Of a stretch of DNA of 64,000 nucleotides, positions 10,716 through 22,030 are shown one piece after another. Numbering within the stretch: the first letter of the stretch is position 1; every line of letters begins with the position of its first letter. Source of the DNA: Saccharomycopsis crataegensis (Eukaryota > Ascomycota > Saccharomycetes > Ascoideales > Saccharomycopsidaceae). The position numbers were made by a program, and so were the translations under genes. The notes below the pieces were generated by a model. The model did no database searches. It saw only the letters and a list, made by a program, of their open reading frames with translations, and was not told where the DNA came from. Location of the stretch: the NCBI RefSeq assembly GCF_037102585.1, contig NW_027043820.1, positions 1,770,501-1,834,500 of the forward strand, written 5' to 3'.

Positions 10716-13700
10716 TTAAGATGGATTGAAAGGTAAACCAAATGGCAACTGATCTTCGTCAAAATCATTTTCGTAACCTCCGTTAATACCTTCGGCACCA
10801 TAAGCTCCATTCGCCGCAACGTATGCACGGTACACGTTGTTCTCATCATTGCCAGTGTTATCATCTCCATTATATCCATCATTGGCACCGTAAAAGAAGC
10901 CCCCGTAATCCTCGAATCCCATAGAGTCTCCAGAAGGCTGTTCATAATGCAAAGGATGATGTTGAGATACTGGGGCTCCTAAAATCTCCAAAGATTCTCC
11001 TACCACAGTAGAGCCTTGAACATCTCTGGAATTCTCTATATGATTGCCACTTGTAGCAGCTATAATGGTTTGCTGGGGAGAATAGCGTAAAGCTTGGGTT
11101 CTATTAGGAGAAGGAATGAGAGGAGCCATTTGAGAAATACCACCCCCTGTGGAAGAAGATGTGTTCTGATTGATGTTTGGATTCATGGCCAGGTTCAGAG
11201 TAGGTGGTCGCGAATAGCGAATATCATCCCAGAAATCGATGCCTTCTTCTAATTCCTCTGGTGCGTATGGCATGTCAATTCCCATATTAATACCACCACC
11301 CATATTCAAGTTGATATTATTAGTGGCCAAACTACTACGGGGACCTGACGACAAAGCACCATTAGGAGCACATAGACCAGCAGCTACACCATAACCAGGT
11401 GCAATCGGAACAGAACCATGACCATGACCAGGTGCCGAAATCACAGCATTGTTAAGAGTACTGTTACCAGAAATCAAATTTGAGTTGTGTATACCACCAA
11501 CTTCAGCATAAGGAGTTGTACTCACTGAGTTGACGTTGGATCTGGAAGATCTCAGCCTTGGACTTCGCCCACTAAACTTAGAGGAAGTAGTAGATGAAAC
11601 CAGTGAAACTGACTTTCTGCGTGATATATTAGAATTCGCTGGTACATTATTTGGAGCTGCGACAATCAGAGATCTCTTGGAGATCCCTTGAGCTGAGCCA
11701 CCAAGGTTGCCTTGAGCTGAGCTCAGATGACGGCGTGCTAGGTTGATAGCGTCACTTGAAACACTAGGATCTGTCCATTTCCCCACATGGGAAAAGTTCA
11801 TGTTGGACATATCGGCAGAAGTTGGGCGTGAATGAGAAGAAGAATTATGCCGGGAGTGGGACATTGAAGTAGGCAGGCCGTATTTGTGCGTTAACTGTTG
11901 AACGCGTAACTGAGTGAATTCATTAGGAGATTGTGGTTGATGTTGTGGTTGCGACTGTGGTTGCTGCTGCTGCTGTATTTTTCCGGAGATCGCTGCAGAG
12001 GATGTATTTTGGAATTGCCCTGGTTGGAACTGTTGCTGTTGATCTGTATTATGATAATTGTAATTTTGATATTGAATAACAGAAAATTTCACTCCAGCTT
12101 CTCTACATTTAGCTAAGAACCTGTTCATTCCTCCGGGGCTTTCTGGTAAACTAGTAAGAGCCCCATTGTACGGAGACATGAAAGAGCCCGTATTTGGAGG
12201 GTTTATGCCTTGAAATGATGGATCAGAGAGTCTTCTTCCAGTCTTATCTTCCATGTAAACTCTAAATCCAACGCCTTGTCCTTCTTGATCATTTGTAGAA
12301 GAATTATTTTGGCCACTGTTTACTGGTCTAATATTCATATTCTGCATGGTTAAAAATGCATCATTTTGATTCATGTTCTCTCCAGCTACAGAGTTATTGA
12401 AGCAATTTCTATCAACACAGTGGTTCTCAGCACTCATGTTGGACATTCCAGTACCTAAGCAGTCATTCCCAAACGCACCATTAACATTAACGTCCGAACG
12501 CTCTTCTGTGAGGACCACCGGAGATTGCAAAGGATCGCCATCCAAATGGCCATTCCCACTACCGGTTACATTAACCCTTGGTGTTGTGTTTACATCCTCA
12601 AAAGAATCACGTTCACCATTCCTGTTTGTTTCTTGTTGATACATGGCCATTGGGTAAGGAGTATTAGCTTGAAAATTCGAGTGTAGATGGTGAGAATGCG
12701 GATTATTACCAGAAGTGCTAATCAAGGTTCGCTCAAAATTGCGGCTTAGTTGAGTTACCGGGGTAGACACGGCAGAGTTTGCAACTGAAATACTTTGAGG
12801 CACAGAATTTTGTTGTAGCTGTTTTATGTGTGACATGTCAATAGTGAGAGAATTTCTTGGGGTAGTTGAGCTTCTTGGAGTACTGGCATCAGATGCTTGT
12901 TTTTGGTTACTTCTTGTTACTGTACAGGAACGAGAGCGAGAGCGTGATCCAGAAGAATTGGTCGAGCTAGAAGAGGTTGGTCGAGAAGGATTGGTCAAAG
13001 TAATCGAACCAGAATTTGAAGAGCTGCAAGCGTGTGTTTTTTTAGGGTTTTTGGTTTTGGGTGTGGAAGGAGCAGTTGAGGAGGTAGAAGATGAGCGTGA
13101 AGTAGTCTTAGCTTTATTTGAAAGGCCAGCTGAAGATATAGCCAAAGCGGCAGTAGTGTTTTTCGACCCAACAGCACCTTCAATGTCCTTCACAGCCTTA
13201 ATAACCCTCTTGTCGGCTTTTCCCCTGGTGACATCGGTAATTACTTTTCTCCAACGATTACGGCATGTTAAGGAGGGCCTACTTTTCATTCCAAGGGATA
13301 CTGTTCTCCAACGAGTTCCAAATTTCTTGACTAAGGCAGTCAAAGCAAGATCTTCCTCGACAGACCAGACCCTTAGCCTATCTTGGGTCATAGATGGATC
13401 AAGAACCTCAATATAACGCTTAGCGCATTGATCATCAGTTCTTCCTGGAATTGAGAGTGCCACCTTTTGCCAAGATGGCCCGTGCTCTTTGTGGGCTGCT
13501 ATGAGAAGCTCATCCTCCGCCTTTGTCCATCGGCCCTTTCTTAGATTTGGATCAAGAGAATTTGACCATCTTTTACGGCAATCTTTTAGTTTTCTATCTG
13601 GGAGTTGGGTAGAGATGATGTCCCAAGGGATTTTATCAATTGGAATGAGTTGTTTTTCAGGATTTTCTGATTCAAATATTGCGTTTGGATTGGTTTGTGA

Positions 13701-13961
13701 AATGGTAATTGGAGACGTTAGATTTGTTGATCCGTGATTTGATACTGGTAACGATGTTATTAAAGGGGATGAGAGTCTTTCATCAAGATGCCTTTGAACT
13801 AGCGACACGAGTAATGAATCTTCTTCGGGAGTCCATGGTTTTCTTGATTCACGACGAAATGTTTGTATTCCTAAATCCTCGGTGATTTGCAAGGGATCTA
13901 TTGGTTCGATCTTCTTCCGGGTTGATTTTCTCCTTGTTTTCAGAGAAGCTCTACTAGACAT
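10716..13961 (-). CDS. BAS1: Myb-domain transcription factor Bas1
   Basis: A 1081-residue factor with three N-terminal Myb repeats. Repeat 1 (about 41-137) starts KPWTPEEDSLL but carries an insertion of roughly 45 residues before IPWDIISTQLPDRKLKDCRKRW. Repeat 2 (about 142-188) is KGRWTKAEDELL...SWQKVALSIPGRTDDQCAKRY. Repeat 3 (about 197-241) is RVWSVEEDLALTAL...RWRTVSLGMKSRPSLTCRNRW. A split first repeat with two canonical ones is the Bas1 arrangement. The remaining 840 residues are Ser/Asn/Gln-rich with a poly-Gln segment near residue 660. In S. cerevisiae Bas1 works with Pho2 on purine and histidine biosynthesis genes; rewiring in this clade is possible. It is longer than S. cerevisiae Bas1 (811 aa) because of the low-complexity tail. 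The promoter is unusually long (1.4 kb). Confidence 0.85.
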   Translation of the reverse strand: MSSRASLKTRRKSTRKKIEPIDPLQITEDLGIQTFRRESRKPWTPEEDSLLVSLVQRHLDERLSSPLITSLPVSNHGSTNLTSPITISQTNPNAIFESENPEKQLIPIDKIPWDIISTQLPDRKLKDCRKRWSNSLDPNLRKGRWTKAEDELLIAAHKEHGPSWQKVALSIPGRTDDQCAKRYIEVLDPSMTQDRLRVWSVEEDLALTALVKKFGTRWRTVSLGMKSRPSLTCRNRWRKVITDVTRGKADKRVIKAVKDIEGAVGSKNTTAALAISSAGLSNKAKTTSRSSSTSSTAPSTPKTKNPKKTHACSSSNSGSITLTNPSRPTSSSSTNSSGSRSRSRSCTVTRSNQKQASDASTPRSSTTPRNSLTIDMSHIKQLQQNSVPQSISVANSAVSTPVTQLSRNFERTLISTSGNNPHSHHLHSNFQANTPYPMAMYQQETNRNGERDSFEDVNTTPRVNVTGSGNGHLDGDPLQSPVVLTEERSDVNVNGAFGNDCLGTGMSNMSAENHCVDRNCFNNSVAGENMNQNDAFLTMQNMNIRPVNSGQNNSSTNDQEGQGVGFRVYMEDKTGRRLSDPSFQGINPPNTGSFMSPYNGALTSLPESPGGMNRFLAKCREAGVKFSVIQYQNYNYHNTDQQQQFQPGQFQNTSSAAISGKIQQQQQPQSQPQHQPQSPNEFTQLRVQQLTHKYGLPTSMSHSRHNSSSHSRPTSADMSNMNFSHVGKWTDPSVSSDAINLARRHLSSAQGNLGGSAQGISKRSLIVAAPNNVPANSNISRRKSVSLVSSTTSSKFSGRSPRLRSSRSNVNSVSTTPYAEVGGIHNSNLISGNSTLNNAVISAPGHGHGSVPIAPGYGVAAGLCAPNGALSSGPRSSLATNNINLNMGGGINMGIDMPYAPEELEEGIDFWDDIRYSRPPTLNLAMNPNINQNTSSSTGGGISQMAPLIPSPNRTQALRYSPQQTIIAATSGNHIENSRDVQGSTVVGESLEILGAPVSQHHPLHYEQPSGDSMGFEDYGGFFYGANDGYNGDDNTGNDENNVYRAYVAANGAYGAEGINGGYENDFDEDQLPFGLPFNPS

Positions 13962-15403
13962 TGCAGGTTATATTAGGATACTTTTGAAACAGTATTAGTA
14001 GAGGCCGATGATATTGCCACTTCTATTTTTTTTTTTTTTTTTTTTTTTTTTAATCGTTGGGCCGTCGTCCTCGTATGGTCAAAAAAAATGATGATTTGAT
14101 CTGGAGATGATCTGGGGTTCCATACACTAGATAGTAGGATTATGGGAAGGAAGGTATAGTTGGTGTAGAGCTCCCTACTCTTGTGGTGGACAGGAGATCA
14201 AATAAATTGGGATAGAGAGGCGGAATCTCCGGTGACGAGTCCACTGTGTTTTGGTGTTTGGCTTTGGTGTTGATTTAGTGGTTGGTGGCTTCGGGATTTC
14301 AACCGTCAAAAATTTAATTGTGGAATTTTTTTTTTTTTTTTTTTTTTAATTTTTACTCTGGCCCGGCCATCCCAAGTATAGACGGGGACACAAAAAAAAA
14401 GGGGGGGTCTACGTGTGGGTGAACAAGGACAGGATGTTTCCAATCGATGACAAAAGTGAATAACACTTACACACTACAGTACTTTCTTTAATAATATCAG
14501 TTCTAAATCCTGACTGGGCTTGGTGACCTGGCTGGTTCTCCTGGACCCGATTTCTTTTGATATGGTCATCCGAGGGGCGACGCATTTCCCAGAATCAGCG
14601 TCGTATTTCTAAAGGCACACCCGGTTGTCTTGATGTTTGTTTTGGAGGAGTTCTATTGTCATAAGGGAATATTATTATTATCATTGCCACCAGGGGGTTA
14701 TATCGAGTCCTGTCCACCCAATAGGGCGATTTGCTTTTGATTTTCTGCTCTACTTTTGAGACTGGTTATTGGTCTCCTACGGTGTACGACTATCATCAAA
14801 TCATCTTCAAGAAAGTTGTATAAATCCTGTATTACAGTGCTCTCCCGTGGGCAAACAGTAGACAGATAAAAAAATTATCTAAAGAACATTGAACAATTAT
14901 CTATATTTTAGTTGTCTGTCCAAATAGTTTATTCTTTAAACCTTCTTTATCACTATAGTTTGGATCATTTTCCAAGTCTTTTACAAAAAGTTTGATTGGG
15001 AAATTTCTATGAGTCTCCTTAATTAAGAGATAATCATCTCACATTTATTGTTCCGGACAATCAGTTAATTTGTATGCCGTGATTATACACCCTCTTACCA
15101 CTAATCTGTTCTACTACAAGCAAAAAAAAAAAAAAGGTAACTATAGTTAGTTTAATTAAAAGAGTTCTTCAGAATAACATCTACATTAAAAAGAAATATT
15201 TAAAAAAGAAATAAGTGTCCAATCTGATGAGGTGAAAGTTATATTGAAAATAATCTAAAATTTTTCTAGTGGTTCCTAAACCATTCTATTAAAAAACAAA
15301 AAACAAAAAGCAAAATTTGTGAAGAGTTTCCTCGGATTTATTGTTAATATTTTTAAAGCACCAAATCCAGAAAATCTTCAGCTAGGCAATCAATTCTTCA
15401 CTT
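13962..15403. other. BAS1 upstream region with long T tracts
   Basis: This 1.4 kb region has no gene. It contains uninterrupted T runs of 26 nt (14026-14051) and 22 nt (14326-14347), an A-run/G-run junction at about 14391-14407, and an A run near 15122-15135. Such tracts usually exclude nucleosomes in yeast promoters. The part nearest 15403 is the 3' flank of the secreted-repeat gene. Confidence 0.6.
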
Positions 15404-17287
15404 CTAAGTCAAAACGGCTTGTCCAGCAGCGTTTACAGAAATAACACCAGAAGAAACAGCAGTAGTTGAAATAGCGGCCGCAGCGGTTGTAGTAGCAGCA
15501 CTGGAAGCAATGCCAGTAGCAGATGCCGCAGATGTTTGAGAGCGAACATTAGAATCAACAGAAGTAGTAGAAACAGCAACCGCAGATTTTGTAGCAGCAG
15601 CACTAGAAGCAATACTAGTAGTAACTGAAACAGCAGCCGCAGCCTTCTTTTCATTTGTAGTCACAACACTAGAAGCAACAGCATCAGTGGCTGTGGCTGT
15701 GGCAGCAGATGATATCGGATACCCTTCAGAGTTGTAGAGATTTCCTTCAGCATCAACATAATAGCCTTTTCCATTAGGACATAAATTATCGTTTGTTGCA
15801 ACACAAGAGGTGGTAGCAGCTGCAGTACTGCTCGTGGTAGCAGTGGCAGCACCAGTGGCAGTAGACGATATCGGATAACCTGCAGAATTGTAAAGATTTC
15901 CTTCAGCGTCAACATAATACCCATTTCCGTTAGGGCACAAATTATCGTTAGTCGCAACACAAGAGGTGGTAGTAGCAGCGGCACCCGTGGCGGTGCTAGT
16001 AGAATTGTTAGAGCCAGAACCAGAGATAGGATAACCACTAGAGTTATAGAGGCCACCATGGCCATCAGTATAAGTCCCGTTACTCAATTCACATAAATTG
16101 GAATAATTCGGAGTACAATTGGAGGTTGAATCACTCATCAGAGCAAGAGATGCAATGTAGTTACCGCTTGAATCATAGATACCTCCTTCACCATCAGTAT
16201 AAAATGTATTATACACGTAACATAAATTCTTTGCACTAGGTGCGCACTCCGCACTTGCAGTGGAAGATGGGTTGGCAATCTTGCTAACAGTAGCACTTGA
16301 TCCAAGATCAGCAACCTTGGTACCATTAGCGAAGAACAAATCACCTTGGCCGTCAGTTTTATAAGAGGTGCCAAGAGGACACAAGTTTGAAGACGAAGCG
16401 ACGCAGCTACTATTAGTACTGGTAGAGTCGTCTGAAGTTTCCGACGAAGATGAAGAACTACCTTCTGTTTCTTGATAAATGAGAGGAATTGCCAAAGGAG
16501 CAATATCCCCAATAATGCTAACAATCTTAGATTTGGTGGATTTTTTTTCCTTTGGCTTGATAGACGCATCACCTTTCGCAGCTTCTTTTGGAGTAGAATC
16601 AGAACTAGAGTCCTTGGGTGTTTTAGCGGCAGCTGTTTCTTTGGTTATAACAGAAGTTATCACAACAGTCTTATCACCGCTAGCAAACGTAAGTCTTTCA
16701 GTCTCTTTGTTGGCATCAGCATTATTAGCAGTTGCCTCTGCAGGGGCCGGAGTTGTTTTGGAGGCAGCTTCTTTTTCAGAGGTTTTTGATGTAGCCTCTT
16801 TCTCTGTCGCCTTTGACGTGGCTGCTTTTTCAGTGGTTCCCGTGGCAGCCTCCTTCTCAGTGGTTTTTACCGCACTAGCAGCTTTTTCAGTAGTCTTTGC
16901 ACGGCTTCCATTGCTGTCATCGTTACTGCTGTCGTCGTCGACCATAGCACCGCTGTTACTTTCATCATTATTAGTGTTTGTATTAAGTTCGTTAGTGGAA
17001 GTTAAATCATCACCGCTTGAAGAACTTCCAACACTACCTGTATCATCAATCGTTGAGCCAGTTTTACCACCTTTCGTTAATGTTGACCCTACTTCTTCCG
17101 TATCATCGCCGCCTTTGCTTAAGATTGACAGAAGACTAAATCGCTTCCATAATGGCAGTGACAGATTCTCTGCCACAGAAAGCGATGCTTGTGGGTTCTC
17201 AATGTAAGAAGCTAATGGATAAGCTTGAACATGGCTAGTCTGAGCATACCATAATGTGGCCACCGTGAAAGCAATAGTAAATCTCAT
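15404..17287 (-). CDS. Secreted Ser/Thr-rich protein with five cysteine repeats
   Basis: A 627-residue protein with an N-terminal signal peptide (about 1-22, MRFTIAFTVATLWYAQTSHV) and a Lys-Arg at 48-49 that could be a Kex2 site. A Thr/Lys/Glu/Ala region (about 130-190) repeats the pattern TTEKEAA. It is followed by five copies of a repeat of about 34 residues encoded at roughly 15710-16408: C-x(6)-LC-x(5)-Y-x-[TV]D-x-[EQH]G-x-[IL]-[YF]-x-[NS]-x-GY-[PI]-x. The last two copies are almost identical (CVATNDNLCPNG, GYYVDAEGNLYNS). A Ser/Ala/Thr-rich tail ends AAGQAVLT with no hydrophobic GPI signal, so the protein is probably secreted or wall-held by another bond. I do not recognise the repeat. 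Each copy has two Cys, giving ten in all, which fits one disulfide per repeat. Wall or adhesin-like function is an inference. Confidence 0.75.
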   Translation of the reverse strand: MRFTIAFTVATLWYAQTSHVQAYPLASYIENPQASLSVAENLSLPLWKRFSLLSILSKGGDDTEEVGSTLTKGGKTGSTIDDTGSVGSSSSGDDLTSTNELNTNTNNDESNSGAMVDDDSSNDDSNGSRAKTTEKAASAVKTTEKEAATGTTEKAATSKATEKEATSKTSEKEAASKTTPAPAEATANNADANKETERLTFASGDKTVVITSVITKETAAAKTPKDSSSDSTPKEAAKGDASIKPKEKKSTKSKIVSIIGDIAPLAIPLIYQETEGSSSSSSETSDDSTSTNSSCVASSSNLCPLGTSYKTDGQGDLFFANGTKVADLGSSATVSKIANPSSTASAECAPSAKNLCYVYNTFYTDGEGGIYDSSGNYIASLALMSDSTSNCTPNYSNLCELSNGTYTDGHGGLYNSSGYPISGSGSNNSTSTATGAAATTTSCVATNDNLCPNGNGYYVDAEGNLYNSAGYPISSTATGAATATTSSTAAATTSCVATNDNLCPNGKGYYVDAEGNLYNSEGYPISSAATATATDAVASSVVTTNEKKAAAAVSVTTSIASSAAATKSAVAVSTTSVDSNVRSQTSAASATGIASSAATTTAAAAISTTAVSSGVISVNAAGQAVLT

Positions 17288-18769
17288 CTTATAATAATAT
17301 CCAAAATATCACTAAAAATAACGAATTTGATTGCAGATTTCACTAATTTTGAATATGAATAAGCCAGAAAAACTAAAGGAAAAGAAAAACCAACCAAGAC
17401 CAATTATATATAAGTGGACGTTATTCCCAACCGTCAGTCAACATTATACAAGTATGGTAATACCCCGGGAGTACTCATCGATCTGCAAGGCGCTTGACAG
17501 ACCATCTAACTTCTGGTTCTAAATATTAAAGATTCTGATATGCGCAATGAGAAATTAATTGGGTACGTGTATACCCACATCCCATTACTGTATTAAGGTA
17601 AAATCGTATTGATATTTTCGCTAGCACTCAGGCTGATTGTTGGTGAAACAAGCTCATGTATCAAATATCAAGATGGTTGGTACTAGCACGTGACCAAGGG
17701 AGCGAAACAGCGCAAAATCGGTAGTGATTATTCTAAAATCAAAGAGATGATAGATGGTGACATATACTTCACCTTTTTCATTCTTTTGCTGCATGGTTAT
17801 CTAGATCACCGCCAAAGAAGAGTTTATAACTCTTTCAAGTATATCTAAAGATTTTCCTGTGGTAGATAAGGACTGGATCTTGGGTCTATTTTCTCACAGA
17901 AACAACAGGTAGGGTTACCTATAACATACCCAGTCAAGCTATACGCGTTTTTGTGTAGATAACAACCAAGTCTTTACCAAAGGACGACTATTAGTTATGT
18001 AGATGAGCAAGCAAAGCCTGTAAGTACAAGTTGCCCTCCGAAAAATTCGACAAAAGTGGTCTTACCACGACTCCAGTTATACTTGAAACTTCAGCTACGT
18101 CTATGTAGTTATAATATACCTTTTTTTACATTTCCCCCCGCTTGCTATTATTTGACATTGTTTATTCCGCCTCAGTTATTGGACTGGAAAAAAATTACAG
18201 GAAAACTCAGATAGACCAGGTATTAATTAGTTTATTTTGATTATTGGCCATTTCTCCAACAAAGAGAAAAGAAAAATAAAAATAGTAAATAAAGACAAGC
18301 AAAATGTGTATGCTGCTGTCATGGACTCAGTTCAAGCACTATGGCGCACGAAATAATAAGTTTAATCAACGAGAAAATCAAAAGGGGCATCAAAAATAAT
18401 AATAACAGCAATAATAATAACAATAATGAAAACGGTAAAATAGTTTAAAGGGTCAAACAGTAATAGTCGTTGAGGGAAAATAGAAAGGGTTGAAAAGATA
18501 GAGGCATCAGGAACAAAGCAAAACGAAACAGAAAAAAATTCAACAAAATAAAATAACACAAGCAAAGCAAGAGCAGGCAGAGCAAAAAAAAATGTAAAAA
18601 GAAGAGCAAAGTAAGACATAACACAAACAGAAAAAAAAATAGGAAACAAGGACTGTAAGAACAAACATTAATGAACAAAATATGTCTTTATAAAACCATG
18701 CAAACGTAACCATAAAATCATACTGACAATGACAAAAACGTCAATGGAATGAAAACAAGTCATTCTACC
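17288..18769. other. Intergenic: promoter of the secreted-repeat gene
   Basis: A 1.5 kb stretch with CACGTGA at 17687-17693 and AT-rich, purine-strand sequence from about 18250 that gives spurious Phe/Leu-rich frames. The left part is promoter, the right part the 3' flank of the 853-aa gene. No gene or tRNA seen. Confidence 0.55.
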
Positions 18770-21331
18770 CTATCCACGCTTGAACAAGCTTGCCAAACGT
18801 CTGAGAAATCCAGACTTTTGCTTCTGCTTTTTTCTTGTCACTTTATGCTGAACATTTCTAGAGGGTTTGGTAGCACCCGGAGATGAAACAGCGGCTTCAC
18901 CATAATTACTCTCAACAATGGACTGTTTCAATACGTTAAATGATCTTTTTGTTGAAAGCTTATGACGCAAATCAGACTTGTCAGAAGGTGCCATTGTCTT
19001 GTTGGCGGAAGCAGCAGTGAAAATATCTCTTGCCTCAACACTATATGAGCTAATAATATCGCTGTCATCAATCTGCTTATGTATTACCGGAGTTCCACCA
19101 GTACTAGCACTCCCGCGCTGATCACCATATTGAGATGCTCTTTTCTCATTCACGTTACTGCCTCTTTCCATAGCGGAAATATTACTTGAAATTGAATGTG
19201 ATTTCCCATGGCTTTTGTATCCTTTGACACTAAGTCTGCGACCCAATCCCTCAGTCGGGTTGGCACCGGCTGCATGAGGTAAATCAAATAATGTATCATT
19301 ATCAATGGAAATTCTGAGATTCTGGTAACCTGAGCCGCCATCATTGCCCATGTTTTCAGATTTGAAAGCATCTTCGTCAATAGTAGCTTCCAACTGATTA
19401 CCACTCATAACATCGTCATCATCATCATCATCCATTGTATCAGCAAATGCTGACCTTCTATATGTCAAATTCTGAGCCACTGTGTTTAGATCTGGTTTAG
19501 TGTATGCATATTCATGACTTATGGAGTATCGGGAACAAATGGAATTCCGAGCTCGAGGTGTTTGGTCCGAATCACTGTTATTAATACCCGTAGTTTGAGT
19601 TACACTGGTGTGAGGAGTATTAATTGCACTGGATGCGTTTTTACTAGCATCAACTGTCAGGGACAATGGTGAGTCCTCAACAAATTCTTCCATTGATGCC
19701 TCTTTCCCAAAGTTGTTGTACATATTACCATCTTGTTCTCCTTCAAAGGACTTCTCTGTATCTTTTGTTGCTATCAAATTTTCGTCGGATTCATCTTGTT
19801 GATTCTCAGGAATTGTATTTTCAGCTTGTTGCGCTTGTTGAACTTCTTCTTCTTCTTCTTCGCCAAAACTATTCTGGTGCAATGATTTGAGATATTGGCT
19901 TGTTCTACTTGGCGCCCTAGGAGCCATAGGATCAAGAATTTGAGATGATGTTTTCGACAATCTATCACTTTGTCTATTGGAGACCTGTTGTTTCAAGTCT
20001 TGGATTTTGTTTTTGACATCAGCCTGCTTACTCACTAATTCGTCATCCATGGCCTTCGGATTTTTGAAGACTACTGGAGAACTTTTATGTTTTTGGTTCT
20101 GTCGTTGTGCTTTGAATGCACTATAGCTTTGGCTGGTAGCATCATCAATGGCTCCGAATCCATCGGCGGTAAGTCTTTTTCTCAAGCTTTCAACTCTCCG
20201 CTCCAGGACATCGCGAACCTCGTTAAGTTTAGCTAATTTCTCTTTGTCCACAAGTTTACTATTATAATTCTGAGATCCATTCATACTTTCAATACTCTTG
20301 ACCATTCGAAGCACCCTGGTGTTGGAACTGATATCAGACTTGGTGGTGTTGTTGTTATTGGAAGTGACGGATTTGGCAGTATTTTCCGTGGCATCACTGA
20401 AAACGCTTTTTTGTGGGGATATTACCTCTTTTGTTGGACTCAATGCATTGGTTGATTTATTTGTATACTGAGAATAACGCAAGTATCCATACGATAGACT
20501 TCTTCTTGGCCCCTTTTTCAATTCTTCAGTCTGTCTTTGAGATTCTGGGGATTGGATATCACGCTTGTTGCTGCTTGAACCAGTTAACTTCTCGTAACTA
20601 TCTTCTATGATTGAGAGTCTTTTGCTGCTCCTCAATGTGGCTTGTTCTGGCTCTGGGGATATACGATTACTGCTCCTTGAGTTCAATGATGATAAATATG
20701 GGTGTGCCTTGAGGGATAAGGCAGTGTCAGAAATTCTTTTTCTAATAAGCCTGTCCCTTAGGGCATTAATATTCAGCTTCAATTCTTGGTCTTTCTGGGT
20801 ATATTCATATTTGAAACCTGGCAAAGAAATCAAGTCAAGATTACTTTCTGAATAATTGCCACTTCCATATCTTGACTGGCTATACACGTAGTCATTATAA
20901 TCCAGACCTCCATATTTGCTTTGACGATCTACTCGATCACTAATTATACTGGTACTTCTGTAGTGTCTCAACTTCCCATACCCACTAAGGTCACTTTCGG
21001 ATCTAAGATCTGATATCGATTTCTGGCTTGACAAACGGTGCTTCAATTCGATAATTTTAGATCGCATATCTTCTTGACCATTATGCTGTGAAGAAAATGA
21101 GCGCGATCTAGAAAGACCGTGGTGAGCTTCACCATTTTCGTTGACAATAACACTTCTCGAATCATTCAATATCGATTCAACAGCCTCCAAATTCTTTTCA
21201 ATCTCTGATATTCTTTTATTCAATTCATTTTGTTCGACAACGTTGGATGGCTCAGTTGACAGAAGAAATATTGGTTTGTACTCATTATTTTTGAATGGGT
21301 TGGGGATATCCACCTTGGTGCCACGAACCAT
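18770..21331 (-). CDS. Unknown coiled-coil protein with basic amphipathic tail
   Basis: An 853-residue protein that I do not recognise. Short helical or coiled-coil segments are visible at about 33-58 (NELNKRISEIEKNLEAVESI), about 360-390 and about 425-450, separated by Ser-rich regions holding many R-x-x-S sites (RSRSFSS, RKRISDT, RRSLSYG) that could be kinase targets. Acidic runs include an EEEEEEV segment near 490 and a poly-Asp near 640. The C-terminus is strongly basic and amphipathic (KQKQKSGFLRRLASLFKRG), suggesting peripheral binding to acidic membrane lipids, possibly at the cell cortex; this is inference. There is no signal peptide or membrane helix. The long intact frame and a good ATG support a real gene. 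Confidence 0.65.
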   Translation of the reverse strand: MVRGTKVDIPNPFKNNEYKPIFLLSTEPSNVVEQNELNKRISEIEKNLEAVESILNDSRSVIVNENGEAHHGLSRSRSFSSQHNGQEDMRSKIIELKHRLSSQKSISDLRSESDLSGYGKLRHYRSTSIISDRVDRQSKYGGLDYNDYVYSQSRYGSGNYSESNLDLISLPGFKYEYTQKDQELKLNINALRDRLIRKRISDTALSLKAHPYLSSLNSRSSNRISPEPEQATLRSSKRLSIIEDSYEKLTGSSSNKRDIQSPESQRQTEELKKGPRRSLSYGYLRYSQYTNKSTNALSPTKEVISPQKSVFSDATENTAKSVTSNNNNTTKSDISSNTRVLRMVKSIESMNGSQNYNSKLVDKEKLAKLNEVRDVLERRVESLRKRLTADGFGAIDDATSQSYSAFKAQRQNQKHKSSPVVFKNPKAMDDELVSKQADVKNKIQDLKQQVSNRQSDRLSKTSSQILDPMAPRAPSRTSQYLKSLHQNSFGEEEEEEVQQAQQAENTIPENQQDESDENLIATKDTEKSFEGEQDGNMYNNFGKEASMEEFVEDSPLSLTVDASKNASSAINTPHTSVTQTTGINNSDSDQTPRARNSICSRYSISHEYAYTKPDLNTVAQNLTYRRSAFADTMDDDDDDDVMSGNQLEATIDEDAFKSENMGNDGGSGYQNLRISIDNDTLFDLPHAAGANPTEGLGRRLSVKGYKSHGKSHSISSNISAMERGSNVNEKRASQYGDQRGSASTGGTPVIHKQIDDSDIISSYSVEARDIFTAASANKTMAPSDKSDLRHKLSTKRSFNVLKQSIVESNYGEAAVSSPGATKPSRNVQHKVTRKKQKQKSGFLRRLASLFKRG

Positions 21332-22030
21332 GGTTTGGATGGATAGGGTGAGGGATGGTTCGACACGTATGGAATAAACAGCAAAAGGTAAATTAAACTT
21401 AAGATTGAAAAATCAGGAGAGAGATTGACTCTATTGACGGTTTCTAAAGATTAAAGGAAATTTAAAAAAAAAAAAAAAAAAAAACTTTCGGATTGAAAAA
21501 AAAAGAAAACGATCAAATGTATGTGTGTGTACCTGAATTGGGTAATAAGAGAGAAGGAGTGAAATAGTAGATCCAGCTTTTCTTTTTTTTTCTTTTTTTG
21601 TCTGAAGAGAGGAAATAGGGGTGGCAAATTCCAATAGACAAATTTTTCGGTAATAGTACAGCCTTCTTGAGCAAGCAGGTTAATTCTGGTTGAAAATGGC
21701 TACCAGGATTGAGCGAGCAACTGGGATAGTAAGAACTTCTCTGGCGATTGTCCGATTAATTAGTTGTCGCTTTCTGATCCTCCGTTAATATGACAGATGC
21801 GCTAGTGTGCGTTTGGGTGCGTAGACCGGATCGTTTGTTTCCCAAAGGAATGCGCAGGGGGTGCACAGACCCTTGCCGCATTGGGGAAACCGGTGCGGCA
21901 AGTGCAATGCCCATCCAACAATATAGGGATAATTAAATTGCCAACCATCCATTCTTACACGATATATATAATAGCTATTGTTCGAAAAAATATCGCATAG
22001 GGTATATATATGTAATTGTTTGTCCGCCTT
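21332..22030. other. Intergenic: promoter of the 853-aa gene
   Basis: Holds an A run at about 21463-21484, A- and T-rich tracts near 21497 and 21585, and AT-rich sequence near the TVP38-like stop. No gene seen. Confidence 0.5.

Noticed and set aside
18362-18664. Hydrophobic 100-residue minus-strand frame
   Set aside because: Leu/Phe/Ile translation of an A-rich plus strand; no membrane-protein pattern beyond base composition.
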